Below the pieces are notes generated by a model that saw nothing but the letters and a program-made list of their open reading frames with translations, made no database searches and was not told the DNA's origin. A stretch of DNA of 49,431 nucleotides from Lysinibacillus sp. (GTDB lineage Bacteria > Bacillota > Bacilli > Bacillales_A > Planococcaceae): positions 7,508 to 56,938 of the forward strand of contig JAPSKP010000011.1 in NCBI GenBank assembly GCA_031181585.1, read 5' to 3'. This document shows positions 41,625-49,431 of this stretch, piece by piece. Each line of letters starts with the position of its first letter. The first letter of the stretch is position 1. The position numbers and the translations under genes are program-made.

Positions 41625-41836
41625 AATCTGCCTCCATTTTTAAAATTCTAGAAAAATATTAATTAACGAGTCTACATTAAAATCTATTTAGCTATAAATT
41701 TCTCTGGATGCACAGTTCTTCTTTATGGGCTACTTTCAATATAACAGATAGTTTTTTAGAAATAAGAGGAAATCAAAAAACGAACAACACATACAATAAT
41801 ACAAAATCCATTCGTTAGAAAAGAGTATAATGTTAA

Positions 41837-41875
41837 GGTGCTAGAGAATTAATAACCTCTAGCACCATTTATTTT
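41837..41875. terminator. hairpin terminator downstream of the FAD oxidoreductase relic
   Basis: GGTGCTAGAG (41837-41846) pairs exactly with CTCTAGCACC (41857-41866). ATTTATTTT follows on the plus strand; the minus-strand T-run is poor. The 300-base gap around it (41625-41933) holds no gene. Confidence 0.55.
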
Positions 41876-41933
41876 GAGAAACATCAATCTAAAGTTATAC
41901 ATTGCTTCCTTAAATAAATCAAACCTAAGTTTT

Positions 41934-43152
41934 CTAATAAACCAACGGCCGATCCTGTCGATACAAAAGCAAGTCCTCGCTGTGGCCATGAACGATATCC
42001 TCTTCAATAAGCTTCGCCAAAAGCTAGCTATAGACCGTCCCATTGTCGCCAAAGGCAAATAAAAAAATAACTGTTTGGATATGCGTCATAAATGCCTGCA
42101 ATGGGCAGACCATCTACCGTCCCACCGTAAAATGCGGCATTCGTAAATTCCGCTTCCGCATGAATAGCTGGAAAGCGCTGATTACATTCCTTGATTAATA
42201 AATCGGCTTTATGTTTTAACTTACTATCTCTGTCTTCAGGGTAAGTAGTGGAGTCATCCAGCCCGCCGATTATAATGCGGTTGTCCGCCGTAGTTCTCAT
42301 ATAAATATACGGCCGTGCCGTTTCCCATATGAGTGTTCGATTATGCCAGGTTGATAAGTCCACCGGTTTTGTTGTGACAGTATATGTACTGCTGAAGGAA
42401 ACAAGCTTTTCCTTTTTTAAATCGATACCTTCATAACCTGCAGCAAATATCACATGGCGTGTGCTAATCCCGTAGCCTGTTTTTGTGGAAACATTCGTGA
42501 CTTGTTTATGATGGTCGAAATAGTGACCATTCATTTGTGTTTGCTCGAAAATCCTTACTCCTTTATTTTTGGCATAACTAAGGAGTCCATGTGAGAATTT
42601 AAAAGGGTTGAGATCTGCATCATTATAAGAATAAATGGCAGCTTCCGAACTGAATGGATACTTTGACGTTATTTCTTCTTTCGTTAAAAAATCTACCTCA
42701 AATCCATGCTGTTTCAGTAAATGATACTCATCCTTCAGCTTCTTCACATCATTGTTAGTGCTGGCAAAATAAAGTGTATCTCTGCGGAAAAATTCGGGAT
42801 CAATAGGAGAAGAATTTGATGCAGATTCTATTTCCTCGATTGCTTGTTTTAATAGCTGTAAATGTCTGCTAACGAGCTTACTGCCGAATGAATTTGTTAG
42901 TAATGTAAACATTTTCTCACCCGAATATTGGATTAAAGCTGTATTCGTACTTGTGCTGCCACTGCCGATTTTTCCCTTTTCAATAACAACTACGTCTAAA
43001 CCTGTACTGGCCAAATAATAAGCGCATTGGGCACCTGAACTGCCGCCGCCAATGATTAATACATCGCATACAATATCCTTTGTAATGGCTGGATAAGAAG
43101 GGGCGTCTTGTAATGTAGTTGGCCAATAGTATGTTCCTGACTGTAAGTTCAT
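41934..43152 (-). pseudogene. FAD-dependent oxidoreductase (DAO family) with broken C-terminus
   Basis: ATG 43152 follows AGGATGA and opens MNLQSGTYYWPTTLQDAPSY. The FAD motif is DVLIIGGGSSGAQCAYYLAS, then VIEKGKIGSGSTSTNTALIQ, as in glycine/D-amino-acid oxidase-like proteins. The frame ends at 42028 in CLWRQWDGL. Removing one T from the seven-T run (plus 42061-42067) restores YFLFAFGDNGTVYS, the expected C-terminal FAD motif, but a TAG at 42024-42026 then interrupts LLAKLIEEDIVHGH before a final stop at 41934. Two lesions make a true pseudogene likely. Confidence 0.8.
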
Positions 43153-43280
43153 GAAAATCATCCTGCAACCTCGCAATTTTATTGTCATTTTTTCCTGTGG
43201 CAACATATTTATGCAAAAGGTTAAGGGAAGAGAGGCTATCAGGTTTATTACCATATAAAAGTACGTTTATGGAAAACTGC

Positions 43281-43311
43281 AAAAAAACCTTCTAACCAAT
43301 CGATTAGAAGG
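43281..43311 (-). terminator. terminator of the small membrane-protein gene
   Basis: On the minus strand CCTTCTAA and TTAGAAGG (plus 43288-43295 and 43304-43311) form a stem followed by seven T (plus A-run 43281-43287). Confidence 0.82.
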
Positions 43312-43325
43312 CTTTTGTTCATTAC

Positions 43326-43502
43326 TTAAAATAATTTAATCAGAATATCGTATCCAATCATACCCATTGCAGTTAAACCATACAACGCAAAGCCGGCAGC
43401 TGGCCCAAAAACAATCAAACCACTTGGCTTTTTGAATTCCTTCACTAGCGGTACATCATTATAGAGCTCCACATCTTGTCGAATGTTTGATAAGTTAGCC
43501 AT
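43326..43502 (-). CDS. small single-helix membrane protein, 58 residues
   Basis: ATG 43502 follows AGGAGGGG and encodes MANLSNIRQDVELYNDVPLV, then KEFKKPSG and a hydrophobic glycine-rich helix LIVFGPAAGFALYGLTAMGM, ending IGYDILIKLF. The strong ribosome site and the T-run terminator 15 bases after the stop support expression. I recognise no family. Confidence 0.75.
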   Translation of the reverse strand: MANLSNIRQDVELYNDVPLVKEFKKPSGLIVFGPAAGFALYGLTAMGMIGYDILIKLF

Positions 43503-43976
43503 ACATACCCCTCCTAATTAGGAAAATATTAGTTTTACCCAAAACCCTTTTGTTATTTATATTATATGTCGTTTGTGTCTAAATTTCAACATTTTTATTT
43601 TGTGATCTTATTTTTAGCTAAATTTCCTCTTTTAAAACTCATTTTTGTATACAATTTCACAAATTGAACAAAAAATAGTAGTTGACAAATATAAATTTGT
43701 CGTAAATATGAACTTCGTTGCGTGAGTTGCAAAAAGTAGTATGAATATTTCCTCTACTAAACGAAGGTAAAATAAAAAAGCTTTTATCATTAAGGGAGCT
43801 TTTGAGAGAGCAGAGAACTGAAAATACTATTTAGTAGTAAGTGTTTATTTTGAACCGCATTTCTCCAGGTCAAATTCACGTCATCTTGCTTCCAAGTGGT
43901 GTATAATTATAGAGGTGTTATTGAAAAGTGAGTGAAATGTTGATATACCAGCATTTCTATGAAAGGAAAGAAATAA
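43503..43976. other. intergenic region holding a possible small RNA
   Basis: No protein gene is seen in these 474 bases apart from the elements listed. A TATAAT at 43902-43907 lies 70 bases before the thioesterase start but lacks a good -35. Confidence 0.4.
43682..43805 (+). ncRNA. candidate small RNA with own promoter
   Basis: TTGACA (43682-43687) and TAAATAT (43703-43709) form a short-spaced promoter within a dyad GACAAAT/ATTTGTC. The following 90 bases fold: CTTCGTT (43713-43719) pairs with AACGAAG (43760-43766) and AGTAG (43735-43739) with CTACT (43754-43758). A weak terminator AAAAGCT/AGCTTTT (43776-43782, 43797-43803) ends it. No known RNA family is recognised. Confidence 0.35.
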
Positions 43977-44402
43977 ATGTTCGTATCAGAAAAGCAAATT
44001 GAAATCCGTTATGCGGAAACAGACCAAATGGGTGTTGTGTACCATGCCAACTACGTTGTATGGTGTGAAATTGGCCGTACACAGCTTGTGAAGGATCTAG
44101 GTTTTGATTATGCGGGGTTAGAACAATCCGGTTATGTATCACCTGTACTTGATTTATCACTCCAATACAAAAAAGCTATGCGCTATGGACAAACAGCGAC
44201 AGTTCGTACATGGATTGAAGCACATGGCAGACTCCGTACTACATATGGCTATGAAATTTTACATGAGGACGGCTCAGTTGCTGCAACAGCAAAGAGTGTA
44301 CATACACTTGTTCACAAAGAGACATTTCGGCCGATCGCTTTACGCAAAGTCGATGAAGCATGGGACAATAAATATGCAGCGGAAGCTCGTATCCAAGAAT
44401 AA
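43977..44402 (+). CDS. acyl-CoA thioesterase, YbgC/FadM-like hot-dog fold
   Basis: A 141-residue hot-dog protein. The N-terminus has IRYAETDQMGVVYHANYVVW with the catalytic Asp and the HANY motif of 4-hydroxybenzoyl-CoA thioesterase-like enzymes; LDLSLQYKKAMRYGQTATVR is the second strand block. ATG 43977 follows GAAAGGAAAG. It hydrolyses short acyl-CoAs in the cytoplasm; the exact acyl chain is unknown. It stands alone before a strong terminator. Confidence 0.91.
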   Translation: MFVSEKQIEIRYAETDQMGVVYHANYVVWCEIGRTQLVKDLGFDYAGLEQSGYVSPVLDLSLQYKKAMRYGQTATVRTWIEAHGRLRTTYGYEILHEDGSVAATAKSVHTLVHKETFRPIALRKVDEAWDNKYAAEARIQE

Positions 44403-44410
44403 TTCACAGT

Positions 44411-44439
44411 AGCTTATGAAATATTTCATAGGCTTTTTT
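44411..44439 (+). terminator. intrinsic terminator after thioesterase gene
   Basis: AGCTTATGAAAT (44411-44422) pairs with ATTTCATAGGCT (44422-44433 region, one G-T pair), a nearly closed stem, followed by TTTTTT. Confidence 0.75.
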
Positions 44440-44474
44440 CTCGCGCGGAAGCTCTACCAACGCAATCAAATTGT

Positions 44475-44483
44475 TGGTATAAT
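44475..44483 (+). promoter_or_regulatory. extended -10 promoter of the helicase operon
   Basis: TGGTATAAT (44475-44483) is an extended -10 box with TG one base before TATAAT, 46 bases upstream of the helicase start. The -35 region is weak, as is common with extended -10 promoters. Confidence 0.6.
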
Positions 44484-44528
44484 AGAGCTTGTGACTATTT
44501 TTGAACGATTGAAAGAAAGGGTGTTCAC

Positions 44529-47500
44529 ATGCAGACGACCGCAACTGAAAAAATGCGTTTACATATCGTATTGACAAATACAGCTCGTGAAGCGTTGAAA
44601 CAGCATGTTCCCGACGAACACGCCTTTTTTAATTTACAGAAAGCTTTTGTTGTATTTGTAGAAAAACTGGAGACAGACGGCGTGCAGCTATCGCTGACAT
44701 TATACTTTGATCCTGTTGTAAACAAAGGGCTTGCCAAGAAATTTCCAGAACGAGTTTGTATTATGGACTGCCTATTTGATTTGAAAAGCGGGTTAGTAGC
44801 GAAAAGTTTCAGAACAAGAGGTATAGGTACCCCGGTTGCGACAAACCGCCGTGAGCGAATGCTTGTGCATTTCGTACCGACACGGATTAATGGCCATACG
44901 TATCCGGATCAGTTTATCAGCTCTCTTGCAGCTTTACCTTTTTCAAAGGAACGCTATGAATATGTCAATAAACGTATTTCAAGCTGGGAAGGTTATTTAA
45001 AAGTATTAAATAAGAATGCGGAAATTGAAGACATCGAGGCAAATTTTTCAAGCCCTCGCTTTAATGCCGAGTTTTCACATGTGATGATGCAGCTGTCAGG
45101 GCTTGATGCAAAGCAATGGAAGCAGCTGAAAGGACTTAGCTCACGCGTTCGAGGCTATCATAAGGATCTAGGAGATGTCGTGAAAGTAAATCGTGGTGAA
45201 CGGACAGTAGAAATTGAACTGAAACCCGATATGGCACGAATGGCTCGCAAGAACGAACTTCAATTCGAATTCAATAAGATCGAGTTTAGCAATGCGGCAA
45301 CAAAAGCACAGCTGCAACGTCTCTTACGCGGTTTTGAGCGATTAAAGGAAGGGCTTGCGGCAAATGCTAACTTAGAGAATATTTTGTTTGAGGACAAACC
45401 TGTAATTGCTGAGCGCAAGAAAAATGTAGAACTGGAATTTCACAATAATCTAAACGAATTCCAGCGTTCGGCTGTTGCAGGTGCCATGAGTGCGGAGGAC
45501 CTATACGTGATCCAAGGTCCACCGGGAACCGGGAAGACAACCGTTATTTCAGAAATTTGCTATCAAAATGCGAAAGCAGGATTGAAAACGCTTGTTGCAT
45601 CACAATCCAACTTGGCAGTAGACAACGCACTCAGCCGATTGCTCTCGAATAAAGACATCAGGATTCTACGCTATGGACGAACGGAATCAATTGAAGAAGA
45701 GGGCAAAAAGTTCATCGAAGAAAACGTATCGGCTTACTGGAAAGAGCAGACATACCATGCTATTTCAACAGAAGTTAACGAGCATACTGTGAAAGAACAA
45801 CAGCTACAAGAAGAAATTGGAGCAACAAAGGACAAAATTTCTGCCTATGAATCTCAAAAAGTAGAATTCCAAAAGCAGATTGAGAAAAAGCAACAGGCAA
45901 AGATTCGTCTGGCCGAACTCGAAGATTCTATTGCAGCGTTGAAAAAGCAGCTTGGTTCATTGAAGAGGGAACGCGAGGAGACAGAAGCTGCCCTTGAAAA
46001 GCTTCGGGCAAACATTGCTTCCTATGAGGCAGATATTACGAAGCTAAATGAGGGTTTAGCGCAGTATGAAAGTGAAGAGAATGTGAAGAAGCGTCTCGAT
46101 GAGGCATCAGACGAATTCGTTCAGGTCTCACGTGAGTTAGAGTTATCTGAACTATTAGAGGAACAAAGCCGTTGTCAAGAGCAGCTCGCAGCTGTTGAGC
46201 AAAAGCTAACAAAACTAACAGGTGGTACTACGGCAATCGAAGCACAAGCAGAGGAAATTACTGCTCTTAAGAAAGTGTATGAGGTGGAGAGCTATCTTGA
46301 GGAGCATGGACTTCGTCGCAGCTACGTGCTCGACCGGCTGCTGATGTCACTTGATGAGCGTCAGCAGCAGCTTGAGGCATATAAGGGAATAAAGGATGTT
46401 TCTTCGCGCCTGGAAAAAGCAATCGTCTATAGCGAAACAACGCTGGGTATTCATGTTGACCGCCTGCCGCTTCCTCCTCAACACACGTACTCCGTTCAAG
46501 AGGTGAGTGATTTTCTATCCAAGCTGAGTAAAGCTTTCGTAGAGAAGAAAATAAATGTCTCAAATGGAACACGTTCCATTCAGGGGTTGCACCTTCGAAA
46601 AGCGTTTATTGATGAGCAGCTTCATCGTTATAATGCACTAATTCAGGATACAGTAATCATTTTTGAACGACTCAAAGAAGCCTTGATTGCGGCACTTAAG
46701 GAACAGCAGGGAGCTAATGAGGCAGTTATCGATTCACTGCGTGAACAAGTGCAGAAATGGAAAGGCAAACTGACTGTAACGTCAATGCATATCGAATCAT
46801 TGCCGGTAAAAGAAGCAAGACCTGTCGAAACACTTCGCACACTGCGTATGAACGCTGATAAAACCAAAACTGAAATGGCCAATATCCTTACTGTCATCTC
46901 GGAGATTACAGCAGAGAAGGATCAAAAGCTGGCGTCGCTGGAAGTGGTAGTAAAAGAATTGGAAAGTGGAGAAAAGCTGCTTACTAAAACCATGGCAGAT
47001 TTGAAAGAAGTGAATAGCTCAGGAATTGCGCTTGAAAAGGAAAAGGAAGAGCTGGAGCTCCTTGTGAAGCAAAATCCTGAGGAAGCACTTGCAAATGTAG
47101 AAGAAAAGCTTGCTGCATCTTTCGTAAAAATCATGAATTTAGAAGAACGCATTAAACTGCTGCCTGTTACACAAAATCTGCAGAAGCAATGGCAGTCAAT
47201 GCTTGAATCAGCGAATGAGCATGACCTGGATGAAATCCGGAAGCTTTATGTAAAACATGCCAACGTAATCGGAACTACTTGTGTTGCTTCTGCTAACCGG
47301 GAATTCATGGATAACTACCCGACATTTGATGTAGTCATTATTGACGAGGTTTCAAAAGCAACCCCGCCAGAGCTCCTATTACCAATGCTTAAAGGAGCAA
47401 AGGTTATTCTTGTTGGAGACCATCATCAACTGCCGCCGCTTATTGGTGATGAAACATTCGAAGAAACGCTTGAGCAAGTTCTGAAGGAGAGCGATACGTT

Positions 47501-48281
47501 TGAGCAAAAACGTGAGCTTGAAAAGCTGCTGGAAGAATCTCTATTTGAGCGGCTTTATAAAAACCTGCCAAGGGCGAACAAGACGATGCTGGCAATTCAG
47601 TATCGTATGCATGAAAATATTATGGAAACCATTGCCCCATTTTACAAAAACGAAAGCGATGAACTGAAGTGCGGACTGCCGGATTCTGATGCCTTGCGTA
47701 ATCATCAGCTAAAAACATCTCACTTTGATACAAACAACCATCTTCTATGGTTTGATGTTCCAAACGAAAAGCGTTATTTTGAACAACGTATGCAGGAAGG
47801 TTCGAGTCTTTTCAATGAGGCAGAGCTCACTATTATTAAGAAGCTGTTGCTTGAAATGAATGAAGCGACTGAGAAGGCAAAGGCAGAAGGGCGAATTCCA
47901 GCTGATGCGTTAAAATCAGTTGGAGTTATCAGCTTCTATGCTGAACAGGTTAAGCGGATTAACCGCTTAATTGAACAGGAAATTAGCGTGCCTCATCTCC
48001 ATATTCGTACTGGGTCAGTCGATAAATTCCAGGGAATGGAGATGGATGTAATTTTCGTATCAATGGTTCGTAATAATGGCGGAAACGGAGAAATTGGGTT
48101 TGCGAAGGACTACCGACGACTGAATGTAGCACTTTCACGCGCACGCGAACTGCTGGCATTAGTAGGCAGTACGGAAATGTTTGCACAAAAGCCGAAGAAA
48201 CGGGAAGTCCGTGATATGTACGCTCATGTGTTAAATACAGTAAAAGTGCAGGACGGCTACCGTGCATTTAAGGAGGCATAA
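44529..48281 (+). CDS. SF1 (Upf1/Dna2-like) helicase ATPase with long coiled-coil insertion
   Basis: A 1250-residue protein. Residues 1-320 are an unassigned N-terminal region. Walker A is GPPGTGKTT at 331-338 in IQGPPGTGKTTVISEICYQN; motif II is IIDEVSK at about 937-943 (Asp939, Glu940); motif III is GDHHQLPP from 963; motif IV includes QYRMHE (Arg1026); motif V is VDKFQGMEMD (1164-1173); motif VI is NVALSRARE (1199-1207). About 600 residues between motifs I and II, far more than usual, are rich in Glu/Lys/Leu heptads and form a coiled coil. ATG 44529 follows AAAGGGTG. It should unwind or remodel nucleic acid; its target is unknown. Confidence 0.9.
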   Translation: MQTTATEKMRLHIVLTNTAREALKQHVPDEHAFFNLQKAFVVFVEKLETDGVQLSLTLYFDPVVNKGLAKKFPERVCIMDCLFDLKSGLVAKSFRTRGIGTPVATNRRERMLVHFVPTRINGHTYPDQFISSLAALPFSKERYEYVNKRISSWEGYLKVLNKNAEIEDIEANFSSPRFNAEFSHVMMQLSGLDAKQWKQLKGLSSRVRGYHKDLGDVVKVNRGERTVEIELKPDMARMARKNELQFEFNKIEFSNAATKAQLQRLLRGFERLKEGLAANANLENILFEDKPVIAERKKNVELEFHNNLNEFQRSAVAGAMSAEDLYVIQGPPGTGKTTVISEICYQNAKAGLKTLVASQSNLAVDNALSRLLSNKDIRILRYGRTESIEEEGKKFIEENVSAYWKEQTYHAISTEVNEHTVKEQQLQEEIGATKDKISAYESQKVEFQKQIEKKQQAKIRLAELEDSIAALKKQLGSLKREREETEAALEKLRANIASYEADITKLNEGLAQYESEENVKKRLDEASDEFVQVSRELELSELLEEQSRCQEQLAAVEQKLTKLTGGTTAIEAQAEEITALKKVYEVESYLEEHGLRRSYVLDRLLMSLDERQQQLEAYKGIKDVSSRLEKAIVYSETTLGIHVDRLPLPPQHTYSVQEVSDFLSKLSKAFVEKKINVSNGTRSIQGLHLRKAFIDEQLHRYNALIQDTVIIFERLKEALIAALKEQQGANEAVIDSLREQVQKWKGKLTVTSMHIESLPVKEARPVETLRTLRMNADKTKTEMANILTVISEITAEKDQKLASLEVVVKELESGEKLLTKTMADLKEVNSSGIALEKEKEELELLVKQNPEEALANVEEKLAASFVKIMNLEERIKLLPVTQNLQKQWQSMLESANEHDLDEIRKLYVKHANVIGTTCVASANREFMDNYPTFDVVIIDEVSKATPPELLLPMLKGAKVILVGDHHQLPPLIGDETFEETLEQVLKESDTFEQKRELEKLLEESLFERLYKNLPRANKTMLAIQYRMHENIMETIAPFYKNESDELKCGLPDSDALRNHQLKTSHFDTNNHLLWFDVPNEKRYFEQRMQEGSSLFNEAELTIIKKLLLEMNEATEKAKAEGRIPADALKSVGVISFYAEQVKRINRLIEQEISVPHLHIRTGSVDKFQGMEMDVIFVSMVRNNGGNGEIGFAKDYRRLNVALSRARELLALVGSTEMFAQKPKKREVRDMYAHVLNTVKVQDGYRAFKEA

Positions 48282-48284
48282 TCC

Positions 48285-49037
48285 ATGGAACTTTTAACAT
48301 TGCAAAGGCAGCTTGCTGATCAGCTGACCCAAATGGATGGTGCGAAAATCTTACACGAAATGAGCTTCTGTATTCCTGTCCATTCCTTTAAGGTTACGTA
48401 TAATCCTGTTTTAAAAAAACCGATGGATATTTTGATGAAAATGATGCTTATTTCTTTTCAAACGGGTGTGTTTAAGGATGGAGAGGCACTTGCAGATGTT
48501 CTCCTTGTAGAGCCGCTTTTCATCAATGATCTATTAAGCAAAATGAAAAAGACGGAGCTTGTTGAAAAGGAAGAAACACTACGTCTGACGGCTAAGGGTG
48601 AAAAGCAGCTCGCAGAGGGTGTATACGAAGAAGAGCTCGATGCAGTTAGTGATATTTTACAGTACAGCCCGCTTCACAAAGCCTTCCTGCCTGGTGATAT
48701 TGAAGAAGTGCTGGAGTTTGATGAGTTTCCAGAGGAGCTTTCCTATGCAGCTGGTCTTGAAGTGAAGGAAGTAGTGGAAGACCAGATGATTGAGCTCCTT
48801 ACTGATATGCAGGAGGACGACGATGAGGTAAAAACTTATGTAACATCGATTCTTTCAAGTGAAGAAATACAAATCAATGATGTTCCGTGCCTAGCATATA
48901 TCCTTCATGACACAAAAACAGATACGTTATTTGCTCGAGTATATAATACGCTAACTAAACAATGGGATACAGATTTAGAAGATGTACTTCATACGAATGA
49001 ACGGGCAAATTGGAAGGGACAATACTTAGCGAAATGA
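48285..49037 (+). CDS. winged-helix partner protein of the helicase
   Basis: A 250-residue acidic protein starting 3 bases after the helicase stop; its AAGGAGG ribosome site lies inside the helicase coding end. Residues about 48-113 look like a winged helix: DILMKMMLISFQTGVFKDGE, then ALADVLLVEPLFINDLLSKM and ELVEKEETLRLTAKGEKQLA. The C-terminal half is mixed alpha/beta with no motif I know. The tight coupling indicates a complex or shared pathway with the helicase, perhaps DNA-site recognition. I do not recognise a described family. Confidence 0.75.
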   Translation: MELLTLQRQLADQLTQMDGAKILHEMSFCIPVHSFKVTYNPVLKKPMDILMKMMLISFQTGVFKDGEALADVLLVEPLFINDLLSKMKKTELVEKEETLRLTAKGEKQLAEGVYEEELDAVSDILQYSPLHKAFLPGDIEEVLEFDEFPEELSYAAGLEVKEVVEDQMIELLTDMQEDDDEVKTYVTSILSSEEIQINDVPCLAYILHDTKTDTLFARVYNTLTKQWDTDLEDVLHTNERANWKGQYLAK

Positions 49038-49101
49038 AAGTTTTATAATGAGCACTAAGTAAGCAGTCATTAAACTTTTAGTTCGAAAAGGGGGATAATA
49101 T

Positions 49102-49405
49102 ATGGAAGCTGTGATTTTCTTCATTATCAGTCTCCCGTTTTCGGGCTGGGTTATTTGATTTGGCCAAGGGTATTATAGGGCTTCTTGCTGGATTTGATGA
49201 AAAGACGTTTAAAGGAGATAAACGAAAAGTGGCAAAAGAGGGTGGGCAAACCGCCTATACGATTGCTGCGGGACTGATTATCTGCAGTATTTTATCTCTA
49301 TTTATCAGCGGTTATGCGATTCTGCCCTTAGCAGCCATAATTGTTTTGGTAATATTTTGGATGAATATCCGCCTGAAACAGATTGAAAAAGAAGGGAAGA
49401 AGTGA
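49102..49405 (+). pseudogene. small membrane-protein gene with frameshifted N-terminus
   Basis: ATG 49102 follows AAAAGGGGGATAA and encodes MEAVIFFIISLPFSGWVI before TGA. A downstream frame from TTG 49160 to 49405 reads AKGIIGLLAGFDEKTFKGDK and, after a hydrophilic part, two helices (YTIAAGLIICSILSLFISGY and PLAAIIVLVIFWMNI). TTG 49160 has no ribosome site. One extra T in the run at 49138-49141 would give PFFGLGYLIW, a natural helix continuation, with a further one-base change before AKGII. It appears broken or wrongly sequenced; if not, translation starts at TTG 49160. Confidence 0.6.
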
Positions 49406-49431
49406 TTCAGCAAAGGTCATAGCTTTCCTTC

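Overview
The window is AT-rich DNA from a low-GC Gram-positive bacterium of the order Bacillales. Gene content, AGGAGG-type ribosome sites and frequent TTG/GTG starts suggest a Solibacillus/Lysinibacillus-like Planococcaceae member; that placement is inference. No rRNA, tRNA, insertion sequence, prophage or CRISPR array was found. Most genes are short accessory units bounded by clear hairpin terminators.

Bases 1-5279 form a sulfide/persulfide handling cluster: two DsrE-like proteins, two single-domain rhodaneses, a TusA-rhodanese fusion, a rhodanese-persulfide dioxygenase fusion, a stand-alone TusA, a TauE/SafE exporter and a FrnE-like DsbA protein. Two near-identical GC-centred sites (ATACCT..GGGGGT) sit directly before the TusA-rhodanese and dioxygenase genes and look like operators for a CsoR/CstR-type persulfide sensor; their G-runs also serve as Shine-Dalgarno sequences. 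The cluster probably oxidises persulfide to sulfite, relays sulfane sulfur between carriers and exports the product. A membrane-bound TlpA-like thioredoxin (behind a terminator-like hairpin) and a TVP38 protein (with a -10 box placed as for a leaderless mRNA) follow.

Bases 7300-16600 carry a ring-cleaving dioxygenase behind an exact MhqR-type operator, a PadR/HAAS-membrane-protein pair, a DedA protein, an XRE/DUF3169 operon behind a 28-bp perfect palindrome, an orphan SUKH protein, acetyltransferases and a DMT transporter.

Bases 17000-36000 are a patchwork of small genes: a kinase-like/zinc-ribbon protein, histidine phosphatases, a HAD hydrolase, a chemoreceptor, an ADP-ribosylglycohydrolase, an MFS transporter preceded by a 22-codon leader ORF that can pair with its ribosome site, Nudix and GNAT proteins, an SDR-MarR operon and a MocR regulator. 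Several genes are broken: an amidohydrolase relic and small membrane-protein genes frameshifted in T-runs. A six-unit array with exact 21-bp period lies at 36038-36163.

Bases 36200-49431 hold a broken lipoprotein gene, an SRPBCC protein, a methyltransferase, a small WYL-like gene with a LexA-type box on its promoter, a deoxyribosyltransferase-like protein, a patatin, a TetR/SDR divergent pair, a broken FAD oxidoreductase, a thioesterase and finally a 1250-residue SF1 helicase-like ATPase with a very long coiled-coil insertion, tightly coupled to a winged-helix partner. That pair is the best candidate here for an uncharacterised two-component machine.
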